From Bombardia bombarda (Eukaryota > Ascomycota > Sordariomycetes > Sordariales > Lasiosphaeriaceae), in assembly GCA_030512295.1 (NCBI GenBank), contig JAULSR010000002.1:8928001-8992000 (forward strand): DNA of 64,000 nucleotides, written 5' to 3'. Each line of letters opens with the position of its first letter. Position 1 is the stretch's first letter. Positions 1 through 11,170 of this stretch are shown here, piece by piece. The notes beneath the pieces were generated by a model. It saw nothing but the letters and a program-made list of their open reading frames with translations. It was not told the origin of the DNA and did not search any database. The position numbers and the translations under genes were made by a program.

Positions 1-1845
1 ATCCGAAGGCAGCGCCGATAGCTGCATCACAAGCGCAGATACCTTGCTTGACATTATTATATTCTTGGCGGTAATTGCTGCCCCAGTGGCTTCTTCCGTG
101 GTAAGGGAAACGGATGCGGCTGGGTGCGCTGGACTGTGGCCGCACATAAGAGGTTTATCCGCGTGAGTTGCTCGCTGGACGCAACTGGTGCATGTGAAAA
201 CCAAGCACTGGGTGAATTGTGGGCGTAACTGTGATTCAGATTCGTCAGTTGTGGTGGTTGTTATGTCACATGGAGATTGGCATCCAGAGCAGACAAGGCC
301 GTCCATTTCTCTCTGGAGGTTGAATGTTTCCTGTGCAACTGTGCTCCAGTCGTACTCTCTCTTGTTGGGTCTCTCAGTAACAGAAAGACTGTGGCGAGAG
401 TCATAGTGAAGACCGATGTTGCAGATCATCCTCAGCGCATTTATCTTCTGAATGACGTTGATGTATGAGCTCAGCCCGTAGGCTTGAGTCTCTCCGTAAC
501 AGGCCTCGTCGATGTGAGCGAGTGCTTGGTTCTTGAGATTGTCATAGAACTCTCTTTCGGCAAGGTTAAATTCAACAGGAAATCGCAAGTCCTTGCGAGT
601 GGGCAAGCTGATGACAGTCTTGGGTCTCCGGAGAAGGAGGCAGCCAGATAGCTGCTTCAGTCTCCTCACAGCTTCGTCTATGTCACCCGACTTCCACAAC
701 TTGGCAATGTCAGTGTCAAAGCGCTTCGGATCATCGTACGGATGAACGCGAAGAAACTTGAGCAATGCAGCCAGATCGCCAATGCGGTTTTGTATTGGTG
801 TGCCGGTCACTGCCCATCTTGAGTGGCCTTCCAGAGCACACATGGCCCTTGCCATTTGAGACGCAGGATTCCGAATGACATGAGCTATATATCATATTAG
901 CACTATAAGCTCCACAAGCAAGATTGATCATACCTTCGTCGAGAATGATTCGTTTCCAACATGTTGAAAACATTATTGATTTGTTTGTAGAGGAGCTTCG
1001 GGCTCCTGTCTCGGCCGTTAAAGTGTGATATGTGGTGAGGACGATATCTATTTCAGATAGATTATCGAGCTCAGTAAGTTTCTGCTTGTCATAATGTCGG
1101 CGCCACGTCATGTGTCCCTTTTTCACATGTCTTTGCGTGAGGTATGGCACGGTCAGCTTCATGTTCGTGGGGCGAAATTTCGGAATCAACCTGGGCAAAG
1201 GGGTGAACTATGAGTGCTTACTGGGAGAGCTGCTCCTCCCAGGAGTCCAAGACTGTATTTGAGATTAGTACAATATATTATTAGAGAGCACCCATTACAT
1301 AGATTAGGTGAAGTGGATGGATCTTACGGGGTGGTGGAACAATGACCAAGGAGGGCATCGTTGCAGGCTCGGCCACATTGCCGTCTCCTTGGCTAACACG
1401 ACGACTCCGCTCTCCCTTTGCATCCATCGCCACCAAGGCAATCATGCTCAGGCTTTTACCGAGTCCCATGGGGTCTCCAACGACCCCGCCACGAAACTGG
1501 GTGGGCTCATGTTCTTGATATGCCCCTGATATTCTGTTCACAAAGCTGTACCACAGTGTTAGGAGACGATGCCAGAGAGTGATATTCCCGAGATGAGATG
1601 TCTTACAAAGAAGCCTGAGTGCTTTCTACATAGTCCCAGTAGTCCATGGAGGCAGCTTCGTAGTCCCATCCCCGTTCTCGTTGCATCATAAATGTCAAGG
1701 CTTGCTTTTGATGTCTGATGAAGGTACGAGTTAAGATATGGTGTGTTGATGTCTGGATTTGGGGGACATACCTCTCCAGAGGGGTTAGAATTGCATCTGG
1801 CTGTGGTGTTTCGGGCAAGTCTTTGCAGAAGTTGAGCATCTCCAT
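1..1845 (-). CDS. SNF2-family DEAH helicase / ATPase, partial at both ends
   Basis: Minus-strand SNF2 (RAD5/HLTF-like) ATPase running off the left edge. Inferred exons are <1-884, 934-1130, 1222-1252, 1328-1545, 1607-1714 and 1772-1845; their splice sites restore one continuous frame. Visible motifs in order: HQKQALTFMMQRERGW, Walker A DPMGLGKS (conserved K), DIVLTTYHTL, a DEAH box (DEAHVIRNP) rebuilt across the 885-933 intron, and TGTPIQNR (motif III). A Cys-rich zinc/RING-like stretch follows, read on the minus strand from about 330 down to 120. The C-terminal helicase half lies outside the window. The open frame begins at an ATG directly after an in-frame stop and lacks the N-terminal region normally found upstream of HQKQAL. 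The gene is therefore probably 5'-truncated at the junction with the oppositely oriented NACHT gene. Family call is firm; whether it is functional is doubtful. Confidence 0.8.
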
Positions 1846-4103
1846 TCATATGGCTCCAAGGCAACCCTGGAAGTGGCAAGAGTGTCATAGCAGCACATCT
1901 GGTCAAATTCCTCACAGCTTCGAGAGGTTCCATAGTAATACGCCACTTCTCTTCGTCTTCGCACTATCTATCCACGCAGTACGACCAGATTCTCAAGTGT
2001 TGGCTGCTACAATGCATGCAGACAAACAGCGACTTGATTGCTCATATCCATGAACAATATATTGGGGAAAAGTCTGTCACCGTTTCCCTTTTAGAAAGAC
2101 TTCTTGGGATGTCTGTCGAGTTTATTGGTGGAAATGTAGGAGGCGGCAAAGCACAAGCAGTTCACATCGTGCTTGATGGTCTGGACGAGTGCCAAGAGGG
2201 AACACAGAGACGCCTAACCAGCCTGGTAGGTCGACTTGTATCTATGGGCTCAGGTTGCAAAGCACTGTTGTCAAGCAGAAGCACGCATTTGCTTGAAACC
2301 CTGCTGAAGAAGAAAGCACTCAAGGTTATATCCCTCACCGACGAGAGGGTGAATTTGAGGGGTGCCATCACCAATTATGCGCTACAGAGGCTGAGGGACA
2401 TGCCGGGAAAGCTCACCCAGCTCGGAATTACGGAAGCCGATGTGGAAAGGTTTGGCCAGGACATCGGAACCAGGGCTGCCGGTATGTACTTGTGATCAAC
2501 GTCTTTCAGCTGTCATTTACCAGACTGACCGTCATTCTAGGGATGTTCTTATGGGCACGCTTGGTACTTGACTATCTGGGGAAGAATTTTTTCTACACCC
2601 GTGATGAGTTTCGTAATGCAATCGATACCCTCCCTGTCGAGCTGACAAAATTGTATGTTAATACCAAACCGAATCATAAACCAACCATACTTCCAGTAAC
2701 CAGGCAGCTATATTAACACACAAGTTTTTAGCTATGAGAAGATACTTACAAACATTCTCTCTCACCTCGATCCTCTCTCCGTGGCGCGTCTAAGATCTAT
2801 TCTGGGCTGGGTAGCGTTCGCTCGACGCCCCTTGCGCAAGATTGAACTACAATCTGCCCTTTCATTTAGCTCCACAGAACATGTAGCAGACCGGCTAGTG
2901 CCTTCTTACATTCTCGACGCATGCAAACCACTTGTTGAAGAACGGCAAAGCTCTCATTTCGCATTCATTCATACGTCAATCAAGAGGTACGCCAGATCAC
3001 TGTGTGATAGAGTTGTAGCACTGATTAAACCTATAACCTCAGTCAGCACTAATATATGAGTATATAGCTATCTCGAGAGCGAAGACAGCAAGGTGCGGAT
3101 TTCTGAAGAATCTCGACAAGAACACATCATAGCATCCTTGCGCTGCCTGAACTCTGGGTTAAAGTTTTTTAACCCACAGTTCTCTCCTGCTACTCGAAAT
3201 CTGCACGTTGTCAGAGGCGTTTTCGCCTTCATAACCTACGCATCCCGATTCTGGATCGACGACATAATGGAGCTTTCGCCAGCCCTTGAGCAACAAAAGT
3301 GCCCAGAGTTTTGGTCTGTTGCTGTAGAGGTTTCACAAAAGTTGGATACTAGGGGGGAATGCCGAGACGACAATGGATCTTATAGTCCACAACTTGATGG
3401 TCTTGAGCACATACGTTCCCTGAAAGGATTGCACCTGGACGCCGTCACAATCCTCAAATCACGTTCAGACAAACAACTGATGTCTGTTGAATCTGCACCA
3501 CACCAAGGTAGGCAGAAAATGGTATATTTGGGAAGGAAGAGATCTTGAATTATGAGCTAATGAGATCGATCAGACCTTCTGAAGATTAACTCTCTTCGCG
3601 ATGTTTTACGCAACTACCAAACAGTTTTACAATCTCTAGAGCGCGTCTCTGACATTGGAGACATAACCGCTGAAGAATTGGACATTTTCAGACAACATGT
3701 GGTCATACTTGCTTACACATGCCAGCTTGCCTTGTGTCCCCACTCTGGCATTGGATTTCAGAGCGAAGAAGCCCGACGGATTCATGAAGAACGACACAGT
3801 CCTAAATTCTCGTGTCAACATGGCGGATGCCAGTATCCGCCATTCAACTCGGCCAAGGCATTGAAGAGCCACCAGTCTACTCACCAGCCGCAGGTGCTGA
3901 GGCGTGTCGTCAGGAGAGTTGCCTTGAAGCAACCTCAAGATCCAATTCGTACTCATACAAAGAGAAGCGGCCTTTTCAGGGAATCAGAGGACATCAGTTC
4001 GCCTTCTCGACCTAGACTTAACACACAAAGCAGTTCTGGTTTTCCTTTTGATGGATCTTGTATGTTGAGCCCCCTCAGGAGATGGCATCTTGGGACCCAT
4101 TAA
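1836..4103 (+). pseudogene. NACHT NTPase with C-terminal C2H2 zinc finger, 5'-truncated
   Basis: Plus-strand STAND/NLR-type gene. The frame opens at 1836 just after an in-frame stop and starts almost at the P-loop: WLQGNPGSGKS at 1851-1883. Walker B is HIVLDGLDEC (about 2165-2195), followed by a post-NACHT helical region. A C2H2 finger (CQHGGCQYPPFNSAKALKSH) lies at about 3816-3875. Introns inferred from splice consensus and frame are 2482-2540, 2653-2731, 2987-3067 and 3508-3573; all keep the frame. A further intron 4060-4161 is possible and would move the stop to 4289. Everything N-terminal of the P-loop (effector-like domain and linker) is missing, and its place is taken by the 5' end of the SNF2 gene on the other strand. 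I see no internal stop, so the breakage is recent or the product is a short NACHT-finger protein. Without an N-terminal domain a signalling role is unlikely. Confidence 0.75.
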
Positions 4104-4378
4104 TACCGAATTACTACCGGGGCACCCTACTATCTCCTTTTGACGCTGACCGTTACTTCAGATGGCTGGGTGGAAATGCCCTTCACACCGATTGGGGAAC
4201 AACGTCGAACTATTGCAATCTCTGTTTATGAGAAAGAAAGCGCTATTTCAGAAGCTGTTCCCAGAGGGAGAGCGTCAGCCGGATTATGATCAAAATGAAT
4301 GTATGTTCGTCAACTAAGACAGGAGTACTCTAGGTCGGGCATTCTGTCGTTTGTCTCTTTTATGGTCAAATGATAACG

Positions 4379-5480
4379 TCATTCAGATGTGATCATATAG
4401 TCATAGGCTGTTACCAGTGCTTTACATCGGGCACCTGTATATCCCCAATTTCCCAGGATCAGTGTAGACGATATTTCATATGCCAATGTTTGAAGCTTTT
4501 CGTCCTTCAGACTAGACGAGAGTTTGCTGTCTCTTCCCTCTGTACATTCAATGTCCACCATGTCCGCATATTCCCTACGCTCTTGCCATAGCCTCCTCGT
4601 TTCCTCGGCTCGAGGCTCGCCATTTTCATCATAGTTCCACGGACCGTCCATTGGGGTACGGTCTCCAAGAACGCAGGGAACTCCATCAGCTCCCACGGCA
4701 AGGTGGACGCCCCATCCTAGTCGATGACACCAATGATGCTATAATCCCGATCAGCAACAATGTTGCTGCGAAGAAAGTCGGCATGTGCACCCAATAACGA
4801 CGCCAACCGGTCTTCTATTTCTCGAATCTGTGATGGAAAGACCTCGATTGAAGCCACAATCTCATCTACAGGGCCACCTTTCATCATCTTATGGATTGAG
4901 GTTTCCGACACAGGAAACTTCGCATGTGCCGCCCACGCTTCGAAGTACTCAGCCGCTGTGTCCTGAATGGGCCGCCAATGTCGGGGAATGGACCAGCTTC
5001 GTAGGCGCCGTCGTCCTTCCTTCTTGATGACTGTTCCTATCTTGAGAAGACGAACCGATGCCATTTGCACTTGTATGCGAGCCACAGCCGAGCAGAAACC
5101 ATGGCAACGCTCCGACGGAATGCTTCCTCCGTGTGCCTTATAGCCACCATCTGCATCCATGGCGACGTTGCTAGGGAGGAACTGCATGAGTATAAACGCT
5201 ACACTAATTGGGTTGTTGTCGCCAACCTCATAACCGAGGACCTTGGGCACTGGGATGTCGGTTCAGTCGCGGATCAAGGACATGGCGCCGATTTCCCTCT
5301 GCATCTTTTGCGAAGACTCGAGTGTTGAGTGGGCTAGTGGGATTCGTACAACTCATTGTGGTCCGTCTTCAAACTTGAGCAGTCGAATAAGATTGTACAT
5401 ACCGTTTGTCTGGTCCGGGAGAAGGCTGCATAGGACATTGCTGTTGCATCTTGACGCGTAAAGGCAGACTTCGGTCCAAT
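4379..5480 (-). pseudogene. Aminoglycoside phosphotransferase (APH)-like kinase, pseudogene
   Basis: Reads as a fungal APH/choline-kinase-fold protein. From N to C it shows GMYNLIRLLKFEDG, VVRIPLAHST, IPVPKVLGYEVGDNNPI, VARIQVQMASVRL, AAEYFEAWAAHAKFP, the catalytic loop HADFLRSNIV (Asp and Asn present), and DGPWNYDENGEP. The frame is broken repeatedly. There are in-frame stops at 5353-5355 (TGA where Trp is expected), 5263-5265 (TGA where Arg is expected) and 4717-4719 (TAG after GVID where Trp is expected). A pair of compensating shifts lies around the KKEGRR segment (about 4960-5025), and another shift near 4660-4680 precedes DGPWNYDENG. Nonsense substitutions cannot be explained by homopolymer miscalls, so this is a genuine decayed gene. 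The family usually phosphorylates small molecules, but no substrate can be inferred. Confidence 0.85.
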
Positions 5481-6206
5481 TGGTTCGCTGGATGCAATTT
5501 TGCACCGAGCCCTAAGAGGAGTTTTTGGGGTAGAAATCAAGGCCCATTCAATTGCGTTCAGACGACATGATAAAAAGGACGGAAAGGTGAAGCGATGATA
5601 TGTGGTGTGTGGGTGGGTGGCCCGAGTGACAGCTAGCGGTGCTGAGATCACGACTCAGCCACCGCCGGGGGCAGAGAGTTGCTGCATTGGGGACAATGGG
5701 GCAGTGGTTGTCAGAGTTGGAACCCGATGGCAGGGAGAAAGTCGGAAGATCTTGCCCCAGGACTGTCCAACTAACGGCCACGTTGCAGACAGTCACCCCC
5801 AGCAGCGACTGTACGCCTCCTTCACGAGGACCCTTTGGACTTCTCGCTTTGTTGAAACACAGGACACGATCGTGTCTGTTCAAAAGTAAGAAGATTTCCC
5901 ACCTAAACACAACAAGGAATCTATTCAAATCATCTATACCAGGAAACGATGTGCCTTCTCTGTTATGAAGGAAACCTCAATCTCTCCACCCCAATATTGT
6001 CCCAGAAACGCCCCTCTAATGATCGAAGAACAATAAGATACAAGTTTTGGCTGGCCGAGGAGAGGTCAAAGAAAAAAAAAAGCAGGTAAAGTATAGACAG
6101 GCTTCGAGAAAGAAAGAAAGCAAGAAGCACGTCCGTTAACAATAAATAATACAGCTAAACAAAATCACTCCAGCTAGCCTAGCTGGCGCACACATAAACA
6201 TTGACA
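5481..6206. other. Intergenic, no gene seen
   Basis: Between the APH pseudogene 5' end and the ATG27 stop. Contains A-rich runs (6070-6085, 6105-6125) suitable for a 3' UTR. No coding signal or RNA gene recognised. Confidence 0.5.
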
Positions 6207-7468
6207 TTAGTCATCCCACTCCTCGTCAAGCTGATCAATCAGCCGGTTTTCGTCCTCTCTGTTACGGCTTCTCCCATTCGGCGAGATGGAGAGCGACCGG
6301 TATCCTCTCCGGCTGGGAAGGAAGCGAGCGCACGAAGACGTGAGAATGATAAAGAAGTCCTAGTTTTGATATGTCAGTATCAAGCTCTGCTAGAACTTGG
6401 AAAGAAGAGAGGGAGGACTGCTGCCCACCTTGATGAAGCTCCACATGCCAGCCCACATGCTGTAATTCGGTAACTGCCTCCAGCCGCGTGCATGCATGAC
6501 AGTCCGCTGGTAAAAGATACCACCAAAGATGTACACCAGCACAGCAATGAAGAAGATGATGGCGAACACACTCCCCGGCCCCACACTACCGGGGGTATGG
6601 GGCTCCGCGCCGGCGCAGGCATGCTGCGACCGCACCTCGAAGAAGTAGGCGCACTCGTCCGGGTCTGTGCCGACGAAGGAGGCAGTCGTGGGTGTGTCGG
6701 CGTCGCGGTCGCAAAGGAACGAGATGACTGTCGACTTGCGCCGAGCTGCAGAGTCCTTATCCTTGCCCTTGTTCTTGTCCTTGTCGCTGTCTTTCCCCTT
6801 CTCCTTGTCCTTCTCTTTGTCGTCGTCCTTGAATTTGGTGTTATGCTGGCGGTCGTATTCGTCGTCCTCGTCGTAGTCTCTGTATGTTGCGCCTTCGTGG
6901 ACGCTGCTGCCGGCGCGCTTATCGGCATTCTTACTGTCTGACGTGCCGCAGGGCGAGCCGCCGGCGTAGCGGAGGACGAGCTTGCGCCCTCGTGGGGTGA
7001 GGGTCCCGGATTCTTGTCTATGGTCATCACCAATTAGCCTCTTATATTTCGAGAAGGCGGGGGACGCGGATGGATGTGATCATACCCTAGAGAGTAAACC
7101 TTCCCCTTGGACTCGTAGTATGCGCTAACGTTCTTCCATGCAGCCTTGTCGAGCCCAACCACATCCTCGACTGTCTTGACAACAGATCCGCAAATATTCA
7201 GTGTAAAGTTTGACCCGTAGTCATAGCCCCTAGCCAAGTAGTCTGCCGTGGGCGCGCCTTTCAGAGGCTTGGCCCCTTCGACGACGGCAACGGCCATGTC
7301 GGGGCGTAGATCGTAGAAGGCGCCGCTCGTCGACGTCGCTACGCATGATGTGATGACCGCTGTTGTTGTCTGTGTGCTCTTGGTGGGCTCCTTGTCGTCG
7401 GCATACACGACGCTCGCCATTGCGATGAGCGCTGCGACGAGAAGGCCGCGCGGAGTTTGGGGATGCAT
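6207..7468 (-). CDS. ATG27: Autophagy-related protein 27 (Atg27/MRL1 type)
   Basis: Type I membrane protein that cycles between Golgi, endosome and vacuole and helps deliver membrane with Atg9. Exons are 7086-7468, 7018-7085 as intron, 6429-7017, 6360-6428 as intron, and 6207-6359. The start at 7468 gives a signal peptide (LLVAALIAMASVVYA). The upstream in-frame ATG at 7546 would place Pro-rich sequence before it and is rejected. The lumenal MRH-like region has paired Cys and FTLNICGSVV. A Lys/Asp-rich insert (DKEKDKEKGKDSDKDK) lies in the middle. A single transmembrane helix (VFAIIFFIAVLVYIFGGIFY) is followed by MHARGWRQLPNYSMW. The acidic tail ends LIDQLDEEWDD, like other fungal Atg27 proteins. 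The second intron is needed to reach this tail. Confidence 0.9.
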
Positions 7469-8440
7469 TGTCGGGATGAGGCTCGATTGGTGCCTTGTTG
7501 GGCAGGCGGGCGGGCGGGCGGGCGGGCTTAGCACCTCGGTAAGCAATAGCGATAGCGATGCGCCCCCGTCGCGGTGAGCGTTGCGTTAAGGGACTCGTTC
7601 ATTCAAGATGCGCCCTGGAAGATAATGGCGATAATGGGGCTATCGCTGTGCTTGCTCGTCGTTGACTGGATGGGATTCGTGGCCGAAGGTGAGACGGGGG
7701 AAACGGGCTCATGAATGGTGGATCGGACCGTGGAGACGAACGGTTCCGAGTGACGTTGACACGAATGCCTTAACCGTTTAAAGAAAGTTTACGGATATCT
7801 CCCAGGGATCATGTTTCTGCTTGCGTTGGGGGGTTTCGCGGGGCGGGTTGCGGCTTTTGATTGGGCAGCTTACAAAGGAATCAGGGGTTTCGCTTGGCAC
7901 ATCCGTGGACGCCGGGCTCACTGAACGTTTTTGGCTAAGTACCTAGGTACCTTGAAATCTTGGCGTCGAGTGTCCATGATAAGATCCTGGATATTAACCT
8001 GAAGAATGGCCTCAGAGCTAGATCAATATGATGGAAGAACTTGCAGAATTTCAAGGAATAGTTTTCGCTCATCGAAGTCAATTCAATAATGAGCGCGCAG
8101 GGGTGACAAGGAGGCAGATGTTCTGGTTGCAGTTCGAGTTGCTTGAAGCTGCACAGACCACCAGAAAAGTCCTGTACAAGCACATACACGTGTATGTATA
8201 TACACTAGTTGTCAGGACCCACTCACATCCCCCTGTTTAGGAAGCTAGCCCGGATCAGACGACCCTGGTCATGATTGCGCCTCCCGGGCGAGCAGCTTCC
8301 CGAACAAAAAAAAAGTGACGCGATTCCACGACGTTGATCACTGCTCACCTTTTTCTCAATCCACCAGGGGGCTATAAGAGCTTCGCCTTCGCCGCGCAGC
8401 TGGTAATTGATGTTTTGAGTGCCAGCATCCTACATCAGCA
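7469..8440. promoter_or_regulatory. Divergent intergenic region between ATG27 and ERG24
   Basis: Shared upstream region of two divergently transcribed genes. Contains a 4-bp (gcgg)-type tandem run at about 7506-7527 and the palindrome acctaggtac at 7941-7950. No coding sequence seen. Confidence 0.5.
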
Positions 8441-10023
8441 ATGGCATCCAAAGCAAAGCAAGACGCAGTCAAGCCTGCCCATGGCTACGAGTTTGGAGGA
8501 CCGTAGGTTGCATCAATCCGCACCCCTCCAACAGCTAATTGCGACTAACAACCTGCCCTCCCCAGTCTCGGTGCAGCTGGTGTCAGCTTCGGCCTACCAT
8601 TACTCCTCTACGTCTTCAATTTCGCCTGCAACGACGTTACCGGGTGTCCCGCCCCGTCCCTCCTCCATCCCACGACTCTCGACCTCAATGTCCTGAAGCA
8701 AGAAGTCGGCTGGCCAGCTGACGGAATATGGGGATTTGCGAGCTGGAGAGTCACCGGCTGGACTCTGGCATACTACCTTTTCAACGCCATCCTATATCGC
8801 ATTCTTCCTGCCACTGAAATGGAGGGCACCCAACTGTTTAGTGGGGCCGCCTCAAATACCGTCTCAATGGTACGTGATGTCGCTGGCTATTACGCGCCGA
8901 GATACATGTACTGCTCTTGCTAACATGTCCAGCCTTTGCGTCAAGCGCCTTTACTCTGGCCATTTGCGCCGCCGGTACTGTCGCGCAGGGTGCCGAGTTC
9001 CCCATCTGGACCTTTATCACGGACAACTACCTAGAGCTCTTGACCGCCAACATCTTGGTCTCATCCGCCCTTGCCTTCTATGTTTATGTTCGTAGCTTCG
9101 AGGTCAAGGCTGGGGACCCCGCTTTTCGGGAACTGGCAGCCGGTGGCCATTCGGGCAATATGCTCTACGACTGGTTCATCGGCCGCGAGCTCAATCCTCG
9201 TGTCACAGTCCCCCTCCTGGGCGAGATTGACATCAAGGAATTCATGGAGATTCGTCCGGGCCTGCTAGGCTGGATTCTTATGAACTGTGCCTTTGTCGCT
9301 AAGCAATACCGTCTCTACGGATACGTCACGGACAGCATCATCTTCATCACCGCTATCCAGGCTTTTTACGCCCTTGACGGCCAGTTCATGGAGCCGTCCC
9401 TCCTGACCACGATTGACATCACCACCGACGGCTTCGGTTTCATGCTATCCTTTGGCGATCTCGTCTGGGTTCCCTTCCTCTATACCTACCAGACACGATA
9501 TCTCGCCATCCACCCGCAGACACTTGGCCCACTTGGTCTTGTGACCGTCGGCGCCGTTCTCGCTACCGGTTTCACCATCTTCCGCCTGTCCAACAACGAG
9601 AAGAACGCGTTCCGGACGAACCCCAACGACCCACGCGTCGCCCATCTCAAGTATGTTGAGACCAAGGCCGGCACTCGTCTGCTCGTATCTGGGTGGTGGG
9701 GCGTCGCAAGGCACATCAACTACCTCGGCGACTGGCTGCAGAGCTGGCCCTACAGTTTGCCCACCGGCATCGCCGGGTACACCATCTTGTCTGCGGGCAC
9801 CCAGGCTGAGGGCGCCCTCAAGATGCTCGACGGCCGCGAGGTTATTGGTGGAGAGGCCAGGGGATGGGGTATGGTCTTCACCTACTTTTATGTCGTCTAC
9901 TTTGCCGTTCTGCTCATCCACCGTGATGGAAGAGACGACGAGAAGTGCTCGAGGAAGTATGGTGAGGACTGGGAGAAGTACAAGAAGATTGTGCGGTGGA
10001 AGCTTGTGCCGTACGTGTACTAA
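8441..10023 (+). CDS. ERG24: Delta(14)-sterol reductase, with an apparent 1-nt frameshift
   Basis: NADPH-dependent reduction of the C14 double bond in ergosterol synthesis; polytopic ER protein. Exons are 8441-8502, 8566-8869 and 8933-10023. The N-terminus MASKAKQDAVKPAHGYEFGG joins LGAAGVSFGLPLLLYVF. Signatures are SGWWGVARHINYLGD, followed by LLIHRDGRDDEKC and the C-terminal YGEDWEKYKK...LVPYVY. These favour Erg24 over Erg4. In exon 2 the conserved run ...EGTQLFSG continues as GRLKYRLNAFASS only after adding one base in the run of four G at 8842-8846 (five expected). The flanking sequence is conserved and leaves no room for an intron. Either the assembly lost one G or this copy is a recent null allele. 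Some Sordariomycetes have paralogous ERG24 genes, which would tolerate loss. Confidence 0.88.
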
Positions 10024-11170
10024 AAGGAGACCACTTTGACTGTGCGTGCATATTTTAGTTTGGGATATACTTCACGCGTATTGGTTGAACGGAATGGCCG
10101 CCGGTACTTTTGCTCACGGTAGGGGAGCCTATAATGAGGTAATCGTAGCTTTCTCACTCCTCTTTTAAAGAAGTGTTTACTTATGTTTAATAATTATTTC
10201 CTTAATTAATAGGGACCGTAAATATAAACGCGCTGCCACACCTTTAAGTTCAAAGTGCTTCTTATTATTGAAAGGGCAGTGCTTAAGAAGACGTAAAGCC
10301 TGCACGTATTAATTATAAAAAATATGCTCCTTATCACATTATACCTTAATAATACACCCTAAATGAACTACCGTTACCCGCAAAAATAATAGTGTACGAG
10401 ATCTGCTTCGTCTTCTATGTACTACAGCTTAGAATAAGGAAAGAAACAAAGCAGCCGGGATTCGAACAGTGACGTCCTGAGCAACCTTATCGCAACCACG
10501 CTGACCTGACCACTCTGTCAACCGATTTGACTTTACCGGCCGTTCCTTCCTCTGGTTAATGTAGTAGTCGACCTGGCGAATGTGCTAAAAGAGGTGCCCG
10601 GTCGTCTCGTCCCCTCAACAAAGGTTCGATCTCGGGTCTGGTTCTGCGTGGACTTTCCGATGTATTTTGGCACATCAAATATTTCCGGACCTTTAAAATA
10701 CATCAGTGCCTGGTGCTGCTTGACTTCATGTGCCCATCCTGCCTTCTTCTTTTCCTTATCAATAAGTTTTTGATTCTCACAGATTTACGGCTCTGTGAAG
10801 GGCACCTAGCCACGACGCGCCGACGCGTCCTCAGTTTGGTCTGATCTCGAAATCACACCAATTGACTGCCTGGAGCTTCACATCACCGCCTCAAGTATGC
10901 CCCACTGGCATTGACTGCTTGTTTGCGTTCGAAGGTTTAGCTACCCCTCCCAGATTTCCATTTCCCAAAACAACAAAACTCACTCTCTCTTCGACCACAC
11001 TGCGAGATTTGCATCTCAGCACAATTTTCCTCTCGCAACCACCTTCCCCCCTCCCTCCCTCGTGCAGCGCACTTCCAGTATCACTCTACTCTCCATTCCA
11101 TTTGTTTCTTTTGGTCTGTTCATCTTAGTCTTACCTGATACCTGAATTCGACCCGGATGAGCACAACGTA
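10024..11170. other. Intergenic with AT-rich decayed repeat and 5' leader of the next gene
   Basis: 10140-10440 is distinctly AT-rich with many TA dinucleotides compared with its flanks, as expected for RIP-mutated repeat DNA. 10450-10530 is tRNA-like (separate entry). 10850-11170 is pyrimidine-rich and probably the promoter and 5' UTR of the gene at 11171. No protein-coding gene recognised. Confidence 0.45.
10448..10528 (-). repeat. tRNA-like (SINE-like) sequence
   Basis: On the minus strand the sequence has a box-A-like gagtggtcaggtcagcg and, about 45 nt further on, a box-B-like tgttcgaatcc. These are the pol III internal promoter elements of tRNAs and tRNA-derived SINEs. The T-stem does not pair (TG against CC around the TTCGAAT loop) and no acceptor stem closes, so I do not call a functional tRNA. 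The adjoining AT-rich 10140-10440 could be the mutated body of the same element. Confidence 0.35.

Noticed and set aside
1546..1606. Apparent frameshift in the SNF2 gene after DYWDYVESTQ
   Set aside because: A regular intron (GTAAGA donor, CTAAC branch site, TACAG acceptor) joins the frames to give FFVNRISGAYQE.
5334..5651. 105-aa minus-strand open frame over the 5' end of the APH gene
   Set aside because: The overlapping frame carries the APH N-terminal motifs (LIRLLKFEDG, VVRIPLAHST); this one is a shadow.
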